Of a stretch of 52,486 nt of DNA, positions 35,658 to 44,615 are shown piece after piece. A program made the translations under genes and the position numbers. The notes below the pieces were generated by a model that was given only the letters and a program-made list of their open reading frames with translations, did no database searches and was not told the origin of the DNA. Origin of the DNA: Chromatiales bacterium. Lineage in GTDB: Bacteria; Pseudomonadota; Gammaproteobacteria; Thiohalomonadales; Thiohalomonadaceae. The stretch is taken from NCBI GenBank assembly GCA_003251535.1, contig QKFD01000106.1:1-52486 (forward strand), in the 5' to 3' direction. Position 1 is the first letter of the stretch. Each line of letters starts with the position of its first letter.

Positions 35658-36740
35658 ATGAGTCGAGTGTTCAACTTCAGTGCCGGTCCTGCCATGCTGC
35701 CGCAGGCGGTGATCGAGCGGGCCCGCGACGAGCTGCTCGATTGGAACGGCAGCGGCATGTCGGTGATGGAGATGAGCCACCGTAGCAAGGAGTTCATGTC
35801 TATCGCCGCCAAGGCCGAGGCCGATCTGCGGGAGCTGCTCTCCATTCCGGCCGACTATAAAGTGCTGTTTCTCCAGGGTGGCGCCTCGCAGCAGTTCTCC
35901 ATGGTGCCGATGAACCTGTTGGACGGTAAGGGGAGTGCCGACTACATCAACACCGGGGATTGGTCAAAGAAGGCCATCGCTGAGGCGAAGCGCTTCTGCC
36001 AGCCCAATGTGATCGCCGATACCTCTGCCAATAACTTCACCAGCTGCCCAAGCCAGGCCGATCTCAAGCTCTCGCCCGACGCCGCCTACGTCCACTACTG
36101 CCCCAACGAGACCATCCGCGGCGTTGAGTTCCCCTACGTCCCGGAGACCGGCGATGTGCCGCTGGTGGCCGATATGAGCTCCACCATCCTCTCGCGGCCC
36201 ATCGATGTCTCCTGCTTCGATCTCATCTACGCTGGGGCACAGAAAAACATCGGTCCGGCGGGACTGACCCTGGTGATCATCCGGGATGATCTCCTGGGCA
36301 AGGCCACCCCCGGCATCGCCACCATGCTGGATTACAAGACCCACGCCGATAACGACTCTATGTACAACACCCCCCCTACCTACTCCTGGTATGTGGCGGG
36401 TCTGGTCTTTGAGTGGCTGAAGGGGATCGGTGGGCTCGCCGGCATGGAGGCGATCAATCGCCGTAAGGCAGAGAAGCTCTATGCCGCCATCGACGGCTCC
36501 AGCTTCTATAACAACCCGGTGGAGGCGAGCTGCCGCTCTTGGATGAATGTCCCTTTCACCCTCAGTAACCCAGAGCTGGATGAGCTGTTCCTGAAGGAGG
36601 CCAAGGGGGCTGGACTCACCACCCTGAAGGGGCATCGCTCCGTGGGTGGGATGCGCGCCAGCATCTACAACGCCATGCCGGAGGCGGGGATCGACGCCCT
36701 GGTTGCCTTCATGGCCGACTTCGAGAAGCGGCAAGGATAG
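35658..36740 (+). CDS. serC: Phosphoserine aminotransferase SerC
   Basis: A 360-residue class V aminotransferase that makes 3-phosphoserine in serine synthesis and also acts in pyridoxal phosphate synthesis. It begins [30 protein letters not shown] binds the cofactor phosphate, and the Schiff-base Lys is in [11 protein letters not shown]. Length equals E. coli SerC. AGGGGGAG precedes two possible ATGs, 35655 and 35658; the second gives the family-standard start. It is followed by a very stable hairpin and then serA. Confidence 0.97.
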   Translation: MSRVFNFSAGPAMLPQAVIERARDELLDWNGSGMSVMEMSHRSKEFMSIAAKAEADLRELLSIPADYKVLFLQGGASQQFSMVPMNLLDGKGSADYINTGDWSKKAIAEAKRFCQPNVIADTSANNFTSCPSQADLKLSPDAAYVHYCPNETIRGVEFPYVPETGDVPLVADMSSTILSRPIDVSCFDLIYAGAQKNIGPAGLTLVIIRDDLLGKATPGIATMLDYKTHADNDSMYNTPPTYSWYVAGLVFEWLKGIGGLAGMEAINRRKAEKLYAAIDGSSFYNNPVEASCRSWMNVPFTLSNPELDELFLKEAKGAGLTTLKGHRSVGGMRASIYNAMPEAGIDALVAFMADFEKRQG

Positions 36741-36752
36741 GTAACACCGAGT

Positions 36753-36790
36753 AGGCCCACTGCGGTGGATGCCCCCACCGTGGTGGGCCT
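36753..36790 (+). other. Very stable 16-bp hairpin between serC and serA
   Basis: AGGCCCAC-TG-CGGTGG pairs with CCACCG-TG-GTGGGCCT around a 6-nt loop (36769-36774); the two TG steps form G-U wobbles in RNA. It starts 12 bp after the serC stop. There is no U run after it, so it may protect a transcript end, attenuate, or terminate with help. Confidence 0.5.
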
Positions 36791-36902
36791 CCGTGGGGAG
36801 GGCCCGGTGGCCGCTTGGGGGCGGCGCAAGGGGGTCTTGGGACCCGCACTTCGAGGCGCGAGCCGTGCAGCGCAGTGTGCCCACTCCCCGCAACGTCATG
36901 GA

Positions 36903-36921
36903 GCGGGAGTAGTCTCCCCGC
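36903..36921. repeat. GCGGGAG palindrome, copy 2
   Basis: GCGGGAG-TAGT-CTCCCCGC, a 7-bp stem with one extra C in the right arm, 38 bp before serA. The related copies are at 31636 and 39252. The following CGCCC and TCGT are also found after the copy at 39252. Confidence 0.35.
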
Positions 36922-36958
36922 CCTGTCGTGCATACCAGCCCAAGGGAAGCCAAACAAT

Positions 36959-38128
36959 ATGTATAAAATCCTCACCTTAAACGCCCTCTCCGTCGCCGGA
37001 TTGGAGCGACTGCCCCGGGAACGTTACGAGATCGCCTCTGAGATCCAGCACCCTGATGCCATCTTGGTGCGCTCCGCCAAGATGCACGAGTTGCCCATCC
37101 CTGACACCCTGAAGGCGGTGGGGCGGGCCGGGGCCGGAGTCAACAACATCCCGCTGGATAAGATGTCGGCGCGGGGGATCCCGGTATTCAATGCCCCGGG
37201 TGCCAATGCCAACGCGGTCAAGGAGTTGGTCATCGCCGGCATGTTGCTGGCCTGTCGCAATATCGGTCCGGCCTGGCGCTTCTCCCAAGCGCTGAGTGGC
37301 AGCGATGAGGAGATCGACAAGGCGACGGAGGCGGGTAAGAAGCAGTTTGTCGGCTTCGAGCTGCCGGGGCGTACCCTGGGGGTGGTGGGGTTGGGGGCCA
37401 TCGGTCGCCAGGTGGCCAATGCCGCCATTGCCCTGGGGATGAAGGTGATCGGTTTCGACCCCGGGATCACCGTGGAGGGGGCCTGGCGTCTCTCTTCCGA
37501 GGTGCAGAAGGCCAACAGCTTCGATGAGATGGCCTCCAAGGTGGATTTCATCACCTTCCACGTCCCGCTCATCGAGGCGACCCGCCACATGATCAACGCC
37601 GAGCGCCTCCAGCAGATGCGGCCGGGGCTGGTGATCCTCAACTTCTCCCGTAAGGGGATCGTCGATGATCAGGCGGTAAGCGCCGCCATCCAGAGCGGTA
37701 AGGTCTACGGCTATGTGTGCGACTTCCCCTCCAATCTGCTGAAGAACCACGAGCGGGTCATCTGCCTCCCCCATCTGGGGGCCTCGACCCGGGAGGCGGA
37801 GGAGAATTGCGCCATCATGGTGGCAGAGCAGGTGCGCGACTACCTCGAAAACGGCAACGTGATCAACTCCGTGAACTTCCCCGAGGTGGTGATGGCGCGG
37901 GCCGAGGCGGGCTACCGATTGGCCGTGGTGAATAGCAATGTCCCCAACATGTTGGGGCAGATCTCCACCTGCCTGGCCAACGCCGGCCTCAATATTCTCG
38001 ATATGTTGAATCGCTCCAAGGGAGATCTGGCCTACACCCTGGTGGATGTGGACCAGGCGATCTCCCCGGCGGCTATCGAGGCGATCCGTGCCATTGGCGG
38101 TGTGCTCGCCGTGCGTGTCATCCCCTAA
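36959..38128 (+). CDS. serA: D-3-phosphoglycerate dehydrogenase
   Basis: A 389-residue SerA, first enzyme of serine synthesis from 3-phosphoglycerate. The NAD fold motif is GVVGLGAIGRQVAN (about residue 140). The catalytic Arg, Glu and His are in the expected places, including the His of CLPHLGAST. A single ACT domain occupies about 315-389 (VPNMLGQISTCLANAGLNI), the likely serine-sensing part. It is shorter than E. coli SerA (410) but in the range of the ACT-bearing type. The ATG at 36959 has AAGGGAAG upstream; an open frame of 48 codons before it covers the hairpin leader and is not credible. Confidence 0.94.
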   Translation: MYKILTLNALSVAGLERLPRERYEIASEIQHPDAILVRSAKMHELPIPDTLKAVGRAGAGVNNIPLDKMSARGIPVFNAPGANANAVKELVIAGMLLACRNIGPAWRFSQALSGSDEEIDKATEAGKKQFVGFELPGRTLGVVGLGAIGRQVANAAIALGMKVIGFDPGITVEGAWRLSSEVQKANSFDEMASKVDFITFHVPLIEATRHMINAERLQQMRPGLVILNFSRKGIVDDQAVSAAIQSGKVYGYVCDFPSNLLKNHERVICLPHLGASTREAEENCAIMVAEQVRDYLENGNVINSVNFPEVVMARAEAGYRLAVVNSNVPNMLGQISTCLANAGLNILDMLNRSKGDLAYTLVDVDQAISPAAIEAIRAIGGVLAVRVIP

Positions 38129-38153
38129 ATTTCGACCTAAACCCATACGTTCC

Positions 38154-39233
38154 ATGTCTGATCGCCTACGCGCCATCCGTGACCGCATCGATAGCGTCGA
38201 TGCCCAGATCCAACAGCTCATCAGCGAGCGGGCCGCCCTCGCCCAAGAGGTCGCCCACATCAAGCTGGCCCAGGATGGGGATCCCATCTTCTATCGCCCC
38301 GAGCGGGAGGCGGAGGTGTTGCGCAAGGTGATGGAGCGCAACCAGGGACCGCTGCCGGCCGAGGAGATGGCGCGGCTGTTCCGCGAGATCATGTCGGCCT
38401 GTCTCGCCCTGGAGCAGCCGATGACCATCGCCTTCCTGGGCCCTGAGGGGACCTTCACCCAGGCGGCGGCGCTCAAGCACTTCGGCCACTCGGTGCGGAC
38501 CGTGCCGCTGCCCGCCATCGATGATGTCTTCCGCGAGGTGGAGTCGTTCCAGGCCAACTACGCCGTGGTGCCGGTGGAGAACTCCACCGGCGGGGTGGTG
38601 ACCCATACCCTGGATCGCATGGTCAGCTCACCCCTCAAGATCTGTGGCGAGGTGACCCTGCGTATCCACCAGCAGCTGATGGGGGGCATGGGCCGGCTCG
38701 ACCAGATCCGCCGCGTCTACTCCCACCCCCAGTCGCTGGCCCAGTGCCGCAAGTGGCTCGACACCCATCTGGCCCAAGCGGAGCGGGTGGAGGTGGCGAG
38801 CAACGCCGAGGCGGCGCGGTTGGCGGCGGGGGAGGAGGGGGCGGCGGCCATTGGCCCCGAGGCGGCGGCGGAGATCTATGCGGTGGAGATCCTCGCCCGC
38901 AACATAGAGGACTACCCCGACAACACCACCCGTTTCCTGGTGCTCGGTTATGGCGATGTCCCGGCGACTGGTAGCGACAAAAGCTCACTGCTGTTTGCCA
39001 GCCGCAATAAGCCAGGGGCGCTCTTCCATCTGTTGGAGCCGTTTGCGCGTGCCGGGGTCTCCCTCAGCCGTATCGAGTCCCGTCCATCGCGCCAAGCGGT
39101 GTGGGAGTACGTCTTTTTTGTCGATGTTGAGGGCCACCTCCAGGATGAGACTGTGGCCCAGGCGGTAGAGGCGTTGGAGCGGGAGGCGCAGCTATTCAAG
39201 GTGCTCGGCTCCTATCCCAAGGCGGTGCTTTAG
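38154..39233 (+). CDS. pheA: Bifunctional chorismate mutase / prephenate dehydratase
   Basis: A 359-residue P-protein that converts chorismate to prephenate and then phenylpyruvate for phenylalanine. The mutase domain (about 1-88) has the Arg and Lys set of AroQ (RDRIDSVDAQI, RAALAQEV). The dehydratase domain (about 93-270) opens IAFLGPEGTFTQAA and holds VVPVENSTGGVV. The ACT domain (about 278-359) has SRIESRPSR, the phenylalanine site. Only 25 bp separate it from serA, leaving no room for a leader-peptide attenuator. Confidence 0.97.
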   Translation: MSDRLRAIRDRIDSVDAQIQQLISERAALAQEVAHIKLAQDGDPIFYRPEREAEVLRKVMERNQGPLPAEEMARLFREIMSACLALEQPMTIAFLGPEGTFTQAAALKHFGHSVRTVPLPAIDDVFREVESFQANYAVVPVENSTGGVVTHTLDRMVSSPLKICGEVTLRIHQQLMGGMGRLDQIRRVYSHPQSLAQCRKWLDTHLAQAERVEVASNAEAARLAAGEEGAAAIGPEAAAEIYAVEILARNIEDYPDNTTRFLVLGYGDVPATGSDKSSLLFASRNKPGALFHLLEPFARAGVSLSRIESRPSRQAVWEYVFFVDVEGHLQDETVAQAVEALEREAQLFKVLGSYPKAVL

Positions 39234-39251
39234 GCGGGCTGCCGGGGCGTT

Positions 39252-39268
39252 GCGGGAGAAGCTCCCGC
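39252..39268. repeat. GCGGGAG palindrome, copy 3
   Basis: GCGGGAG-AAG-CTCCCGC, a perfect 7-bp stem 18 bp after the pheA stop and 79 bp before hisC. It resembles the copy at 36903 and is followed by similar sequence. Confidence 0.4.
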
Positions 39269-39347
39269 TCCGCCCCTCCTCGTATCGTGACAAACTGAGC
39301 GGTTGGCTCCCCAGGGCGGGGAGGACCTCTTTTCCAAGGAATTCACC

Positions 39348-40463
39348 ATGCGCAAGTTGATCGATCTGGCGGCTCCGGGTGTCCGTGGCCTCACCCCCTA
39401 TCTGCCGGGTAAACCCATTGAGGAGCTGGAGCGGGAGCTGGGGGTCAGCAACATCATCAAGCTGGCCTCGAACGAGAACCCCCTCGGCCCGAGCCCTCGG
39501 GTGCTGGCCGCCATTCAAGCGGTGCTGCCCGAGCTGTGGCTCTATCCAGATGGCAATGGTTTCATCCTCAAGGCCAAGTTATCGGAGCTGTTGGGGGTGC
39601 GGCCGGAGCAGATCACCTTGGGTAGCGGCTCCAGTGACCTCCTGGACTTCGCGGTGCGCGCCTTTGTCACCCCGGCCGATGAGGTGATGTTCTCGGAGCA
39701 CGCCTTCGCCATCTACTCCATTGTGACCCGTACCGCGGGGGCGACGGCGCGGATAGTCCCGGCCCGTCACTGGGGCAATGATCTGACCGCCATGGCCCAG
39801 GCGATCAGCGAGCGCACCAAACTCATCTTCATCGCCAACCCCAACAACCCCACCGGTACCTGGCTGCCCGGCGTCGAGCTGGAGGCGTTTCTGCGCGACC
39901 TGCCAGACCACGTGATGGTGTTGCTGGATGAGGCCTACTTTGACTACGCCGCCCACCCCGCCATGGGGGCGGTGGGTTATCCCAACGGCATCGAGTGGGT
40001 GGAGCGCTTTCCCCAGCTCATCGTGGCCCGCACCTTCTCCAAGTCCTATGGCATTGCCGGCCTGCGAGTCGGATATGGGGTGTCTCACCCCGAGGTGGCC
40101 GATCTGCTCAACCGGGTGCGGCCCCCATTCAACGTCAACACCCTCGGGCTGGTGGCCGCTGCCAGCGCCCTGGAGGATAGCGACCACCTGGCCCGCACGC
40201 TGGAGCTAAACAGCACCGGAATGGCCCAGCTCACCAAGGGATTTGGGGAGATGGGACTGGAATTTATCCCTTCGGTGGGCAATTTCGTCTCTGTAGACGT
40301 AGGTCGCCCCGCCGCTCCGGTGTATGATGCGCTGCTTCGTGAGGGGGTGATCGTGCGCCCGGTGGCCAATTATGGAATGCCCAACCATCTGCGCATCACG
40401 GTCGGTCTCCCAGAGGAGAACCAGCGCTGTCTGGAGGCGATGGCCCGGGTGCTGGCGCTCTAA
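39348..40463 (+). CDS. hisC: Histidinol-phosphate aminotransferase HisC
   Basis: A 371-residue class I/II aminotransferase. KLASNENPLGPSP near residue 37 and the cofactor Lys in TFSKSYGIAGLRVGYG are typical of HisC. In this genomic position, between pheA and the DAHP synthase gene, gammaproteobacterial HisC often also transaminates aromatic keto acids, so it may serve phenylalanine and tyrosine synthesis as well; that is inference from context. AAGGA lies before the ATG at 39348. The frame is open 45 bases further upstream. Confidence 0.94.
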   Translation: MRKLIDLAAPGVRGLTPYLPGKPIEELERELGVSNIIKLASNENPLGPSPRVLAAIQAVLPELWLYPDGNGFILKAKLSELLGVRPEQITLGSGSSDLLDFAVRAFVTPADEVMFSEHAFAIYSIVTRTAGATARIVPARHWGNDLTAMAQAISERTKLIFIANPNNPTGTWLPGVELEAFLRDLPDHVMVLLDEAYFDYAAHPAMGAVGYPNGIEWVERFPQLIVARTFSKSYGIAGLRVGYGVSHPEVADLLNRVRPPFNVNTLGLVAAASALEDSDHLARTLELNSTGMAQLTKGFGEMGLEFIPSVGNFVSVDVGRPAAPVYDALLREGVIVRPVANYGMPNHLRITVGLPEENQRCLEAMARVLAL

Positions 40464-40597
40464 TCACGGATAGGTAGCAAGGCAACGGTGCCCCACAGGC
40501 CGCCATTACGAAGTGGTCGGGCCCCGCGCTATTGGATAGTGGCAGTTGGGGAATAGGTGACCAGTCAATCGCAAGTAATCAAGAAGGGCTTCTCCCC

Positions 40598-41614
40598 ATG
40601 ATCATCATCATGAACGGCGATACCACCGATGCACAGATCGAGCAGGTGGTAGCGCGGCTGAAGACGATGGGTTGCGAGGCAAACGTCTCGCGCGGCATCG
40701 AACGCACCGTGATCGGCGCCATCGGCGACGAATCGAAGATCGACAAAGAGCTCCTCCAGGCCCTACCCGGGGTGGAGGATGTGATCCGGGTGATGAAGCC
40801 CTATAAGATCGTGGCCCGCTCCTATCACAAGGAGGACACGGTCGTCGATATCGGTGGGATCAAGATCGGCGGTAACACCGTCCAGGTGATCGCCGGCCCC
40901 TGCTCGGTGGAGACCCAACCGCAGATGGATGCCGCCGCCGCTGGCGTGGCGGCCGCCGGTTGTCGGCTGATGCGGGGCGGGGCATTCAAGCCGCGCACCA
41001 GCCCCTATACCTTCCAAGGGGCCGGGGTTGAGGGGCTGAAGATGTTCCGTCAGGCGGCCCAGGCCCACCAGCTGCCCATCGTCACCGAGCTGATGGATGT
41101 GCGGATGCTCGATACCTTCCTCGAACACGAGGTGGATTGTATCCAGATCGGCACCCGCAACATGCAGAACTTCGATCTGCTGAAAGAGGTCGGGCGCTGC
41201 AAGACGCCGGTGATCCTGAAGCGCGGCATGTCGGCCACCATCTCCGAGTGGCTGATGGCGGCGGAATATATCGCGGCGGGTGGCAACCACAACATCATCT
41301 TCTGCGAGCGCGGGGTGCGTTCTTTCGAGACCTACTACCGCAACATGCTCGACGTCACCGCTATCCCGGTGCTGAAGCGGGAGACCCACCTGCCGGTCAT
41401 CGTTGACCCCAGCCACGCCGGTGGCAAGTCGTGGATGGTGGCCGCGCTCTCCAAGGCCGCGGTAGCGGCAGGGGCCGATGGCCTGCTGGTGGAGATGCAC
41501 CCCTCCCCCTGTGAGGCGTGGTGTGACGCCGATCAGGCGTTGGACCCGCAGCAGCTGGTGCAGCTCATGGCCGATCTGCGGCTGCTGACCCAGGCGATTG
41601 GCCGGGATATCTAG
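40598..41614 (+). CDS. aroF: 3-deoxy-7-phosphoheptulonate synthase, type I beta
   Basis: A 338-residue DAHP synthase, first enzyme of the shikimate pathway, joining phosphoenolpyruvate and erythrose 4-phosphate. A ferredoxin-like regulatory domain forms residues 1-70 and the barrel follows. AGPCSVET, GGAFKPRTSPY, ILKRGMSATI and VDPSHAGGK are the substrate and metal motifs. The length and N-terminal domain match the Thermotoga-like I beta class, not the E. coli AroFGH class. The domain usually confers tyrosine feedback. The ATG at 40598 is the first of two (the other at 40610). Confidence 0.95.
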   Translation: MIIIMNGDTTDAQIEQVVARLKTMGCEANVSRGIERTVIGAIGDESKIDKELLQALPGVEDVIRVMKPYKIVARSYHKEDTVVDIGGIKIGGNTVQVIAGPCSVETQPQMDAAAAGVAAAGCRLMRGGAFKPRTSPYTFQGAGVEGLKMFRQAAQAHQLPIVTELMDVRMLDTFLEHEVDCIQIGTRNMQNFDLLKEVGRCKTPVILKRGMSATISEWLMAAEYIAAGGNHNIIFCERGVRSFETYYRNMLDVTAIPVLKRETHLPVIVDPSHAGGKSWMVAALSKAAVAAGADGLLVEMHPSPCEAWCDADQALDPQQLVQLMADLRLLTQAIGRDI

Positions 41615-41620
41615 GCCTCA

Positions 41621-42490
41621 ATGCTGATTCGTCGGCTTGCGGTCATCGGCCTTGGCCTCATCGGCGGCTCGCTGGCCCGCGCTTTGCGCGAGGCGGGGGC
41701 CGTCGGTGAGGTGGTGGGGTGTGGTCGCAACCCGGCGCAGTTGGCGCGAGCGCTGGAGCTGGGGGTTGCCGATCGGACCTGCCAAGATCCGGCCGAGGCG
41801 GTGGCCGGGGCCGATGTAGTACTACTCTCTGTACCCGTGGGCAGCATGGAGGCGATCTTCGCCCGCATCGCCGGCCATCTCGCCCCCTCCGCCGTACTGA
41901 CCGATGCCGGTAGCACCAAGGCGTCGGTGGTGGCGGCGGCGGTGCGGGCGTTTGGCGCCGTCCCTCCCAACTTTGTCCCTGGCCACCCCATCGCCGGTAC
42001 TGAGCGCAGTGGGGTCGAGGCGGCGTTTGCCGAACTCTATCGCCAGCGGCGCGTCATCCTCACCCCCCTCGACCACACCGATCGGCGTGCCGTGACCCTG
42101 GTGACCCGCATGTGGCAGGCGGCGGGGGCCGTGGTGGAGGAGATGGGGGTAGAGCACCACGACGAGGTGCTGGCGGCCACCAGCCATCTGCCCCATCTGC
42201 TCGCCTTCTCTTTAGTGGATACGCTGGCGCAGATGGAGGAGCGGACCGAGATCTTCCGTTACGCTGCCGGCGGCTTCCGCGACTTCACCCGTATCGCCAG
42301 CAGTGATCCGCAGATGTGGCACGACATCTCCATGGAGAATCGGGCGGCCCTGCTCAAGGTGCTGGCCCAGTTTCGCTCCGATCTCGACCGACTGGCGGAG
42401 GCCATCCGCGACGGCGAGAGTGACTACGTGCTCGAACTATTCCAGCGTGCCAAGGCGGCGCGCGACCGTTTCGCCAACCTGACTCCGTAG
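41621..42490 (+). CDS. tyrA: Prephenate dehydrogenase
   Basis: A 289-residue TyrA that oxidises prephenate to 4-hydroxyphenylpyruvate in tyrosine synthesis. The dinucleotide motif is AVIGLGLIGGSLAR (about 6-19). The catalytic His is in VPGHPIAGTERSG, and HHDEVLAATSHLPH near residue 180 is the dimer and substrate segment. No chorismate mutase domain is fused; PheA supplies that activity. It begins 6 bp after the DAHP synthase gene and ends 2 bp before aroA. It may accept arogenate instead, which the sequence alone cannot decide. Confidence 0.95.
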   Translation: MLIRRLAVIGLGLIGGSLARALREAGAVGEVVGCGRNPAQLARALELGVADRTCQDPAEAVAGADVVLLSVPVGSMEAIFARIAGHLAPSAVLTDAGSTKASVVAAAVRAFGAVPPNFVPGHPIAGTERSGVEAAFAELYRQRRVILTPLDHTDRRAVTLVTRMWQAAGAVVEEMGVEHHDEVLAATSHLPHLLAFSLVDTLAQMEERTEIFRYAAGGFRDFTRIASSDPQMWHDISMENRAALLKVLAQFRSDLDRLAEAIRDGESDYVLELFQRAKAARDRFANLTP

Positions 42491-42492
42491 AT

Positions 42493-43809
42493 ATGACCCA
42501 CGACATACGCTTCTCCGTTCAACCCGGCGGACGGCTCGCTGGTTCCATTCGCGTGCCCGGCGACAAATCGATCTCCCACCGCGCGATCATGTTTGGCTCT
42601 CTGGCCGACGGTACCACCGAGGTCAACGGCTTTCTGGAGGGGGAGGATAACCTCGCCACCCTGAACGCCTTCCGCGCCATGGGCGTGACGATCGAGGGGC
42701 CGCAGGATGGGCGGGTGGTGATCCATGGTGTCGGCATCGATGGCCTCAAACCCCCTCAGGGGGCGCTGGACCTCGGGAACTCCGGCACGGCCATGCGGCT
42801 GATGACAGGGCTGATGGCGGCGCAGTCGTTTGACGTCACCCTGGTGGGGGATGTCTCCCTTAGTAAACGGCCGATGCGTCGTGTGACCGAACCCCTGGCC
42901 CTGATGGGGGCCCGGGTGGGGACCACCGAAGGGGGGACGCCCCCCCTGCGGATCCAAGGGGGGACGACCCTACAGGGCATTGAGTTCACCATGCCGGTGG
43001 CCAGTGCGCAGGTGAAGTCGTGCCTGCTGTTGGCAGGGCTCTACGCCACAGGGCGCACCTGCGTGGTAGAACCGGCCCCGACGCGGGATCACACCGAGCG
43101 GATGTTGAGCGGGTTTGGCTATTCGGTCACCCGTGACGGACAACGGATCTGCATCGAGGGGGGCGGGCGCCTGGCCGCCACCGCCATCGATGTCCCGGCG
43201 GACATCTCCTCCGCTACATTCTTTATGGTGGGTGCCGCCATCGCCGAGGGCTCCGATCTACTACTGCAACATGTGGGGATCAATCCCACCCGGATCGGGG
43301 TCATCAACATCCTCCGGCTGATGGGGGCCGATCTCACCCTCACCAACGAGCGCACGGTGGGGGGCGAGCCAGTGGCCGATATCCGGGTGCGGGGCAACGG
43401 TCAGCTGCGCGGGATCCAGATCCCCGAAGATCAGGTCCCGCTCGCCATTGATGAGTTTCCGGCGCTGTTTGTCGCCGCCGCCTGCGCGAGCGGTGAGACC
43501 CGCTTGACGGGGGCCGAGGAGCTGCGGGTGAAGGAGAGTGATCGCATCCAGGTGATGGCCGATGGTCTCCTCGCCCTCGGTATTGATGCCCAGGCCACCC
43601 CGGATGGCATCGTCATCCAGGGGGGACAGTTGCAGGGGGGAGAGGTAGATAGCCACGGTGATCACCGCATCGCCATGGCCTTTGCCATGGCAGCGCTGCG
43701 CGCCGCCGGCCCCATCACTATCCGCGACTGTGCCAATGTCGCCACCTCGTTCCCCGGTTTCGTGGCCCTGGCCCAGCAGGCGGGGCTGACCATTGCGGAG
43801 AGCGCCTGA
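42493..43809 (+). CDS. aroA: 5-enolpyruvylshikimate-3-phosphate synthase AroA
   Basis: A 438-residue EPSP synthase, sixth step of the shikimate pathway. The opening PGDKSISHRAIMFGSLADG and LGNSGTAMRLMTGLMA (about residue 92) form the phosphoenolpyruvate site. RVKESDRI lies near 345 and DHRIAMAFAMA near 385. The LGNSGTAMR form (Ala where E. coli has LGNAGTAMR) belongs to the class II-like group, which includes naturally glyphosate-tolerant enzymes; tolerance is not shown. It ends one base before the cmk ATG. Confidence 0.95.
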   Translation: MTHDIRFSVQPGGRLAGSIRVPGDKSISHRAIMFGSLADGTTEVNGFLEGEDNLATLNAFRAMGVTIEGPQDGRVVIHGVGIDGLKPPQGALDLGNSGTAMRLMTGLMAAQSFDVTLVGDVSLSKRPMRRVTEPLALMGARVGTTEGGTPPLRIQGGTTLQGIEFTMPVASAQVKSCLLLAGLYATGRTCVVEPAPTRDHTERMLSGFGYSVTRDGQRICIEGGGRLAATAIDVPADISSATFFMVGAAIAEGSDLLLQHVGINPTRIGVINILRLMGADLTLTNERTVGGEPVADIRVRGNGQLRGIQIPEDQVPLAIDEFPALFVAAACASGETRLTGAEELRVKESDRIQVMADGLLALGIDAQATPDGIVIQGGQLQGGEVDSHGDHRIAMAFAMAALRAAGPITIRDCANVATSFPGFVALAQQAGLTIAESA

Positions 43810-43810
43810 G

Positions 43811-44524
43811 ATGACGCTTGAGCCGATCCCGGTCATCGCCATTGATGGGCCGAGTGGCGTGGGGAAGGGGACCATTGCCCTGCGGTTGGCCGGACGCCTG
43901 GGTTGGCACTTCCTCGATAGCGGGGCCCTCTATCGGGTCACGGCGCTGGCGGCACGGCGGGCCGGTGTTGCCCTGGAGGATGAGCCACAAGTGGCCGCCA
44001 TCGCCCGCGCACTGCCGGTGCAGTTCTTAGAAAATACTTTAGGTGAGACCTCTATCTTACTGAATGAAGATGATGTCTCCGTGGCGATACGTACCGAATC
44101 GGCCGGCAATGACGCCTCCCGCGTCGCCGCCCTGCCGCAGGTGCGGGCAGCCCTGTTTGATCGGCAGCGCGCCTTCCGTCAGCCGCCTGGCTTGGTGGCC
44201 GACGGCCGCGACATGGGAACCACGCTCTTTCCCGAGGCCGAAGTTAAGTTATTTTTGACCGCCAGTGCCGAGGTCCGCGCCGAGAGGCGCTATAAACAGT
44301 TGATAGAAAAGGGATTGGATGGTAGCATAAGCGTTCTTTTAGCCGAGATTGCCGCGCGCGATGCGCGTGACCGCGATCGCGCCGTGTCACCGCTTGTTCC
44401 CGCGGGCGATGCGGTGGTCATCGATACCTCCGAACTCTCCATTGAAGAGGTGATGGCCAAGGCGGTGGCGGTGTGCGAGGCCGCGTTCGGCGACCGGCTA
44501 TCCTTAAAGTTGCAACACCCGTAA
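43811..44524 (+). CDS. cmk: Cytidylate kinase
   Basis: A 237-residue CMP/dCMP kinase. The P-loop reads [13 protein letters not shown] (about residues 9-21), slightly unusual in having [23 protein letters not shown] and [12 protein letters not shown] are the family motifs. The ATG lies a single base after the aroA stop, so translation is coupled. The block aroA-cmk-rpsA-ihfB is standard in gammaproteobacteria. The middle of the gene (about 44030-44090) is less GC-rich than the surroundings, without other sign of transfer. Confidence 0.95.
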   Translation: MTLEPIPVIAIDGPSGVGKGTIALRLAGRLGWHFLDSGALYRVTALAARRAGVALEDEPQVAAIARALPVQFLENTLGETSILLNEDDVSVAIRTESAGNDASRVAALPQVRAALFDRQRAFRQPPGLVADGRDMGTTLFPEAEVKLFLTASAEVRAERRYKQLIEKGLDGSISVLLAEIAARDARDRDRAVSPLVPAGDAVVIDTSELSIEEVMAKAVAVCEAAFGDRLSLKLQHP

Positions 44525-44531
44525 CGGTGGT

Positions 44532-44550
44532 CCCGCAGCAGCGGGCCTTT
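44532..44550 (+). terminator. Hairpin with short U run between cmk and rpsA
   Basis: CCCGC-AGCA-GCGGG, extended by GG/CC across one unpaired T, is followed by CCTTTATT. It lies 7 bp after the cmk stop. It may be a weak terminator or attenuator separating the aro genes from rpsA. Confidence 0.45.
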
Positions 44551-44615
44551 ATTCACAACTAACCCGCGGTCTTATGGCCGCAAGCTGTCTTTTGACAGCC
44601 AAGGATTACAGAGCG

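Noticed and set aside
38129-38153. Phenylalanine leader-peptide attenuator before pheA
   Set aside because: Only 25 bp separate serA and pheA, too short for a leader peptide and alternative hairpins.
36977-38287. Long minus-strand frame opposite serA (436 codons)
   Set aside because: No domain, His- and Gly-rich composition typical of antisense shadows; serA is certain.
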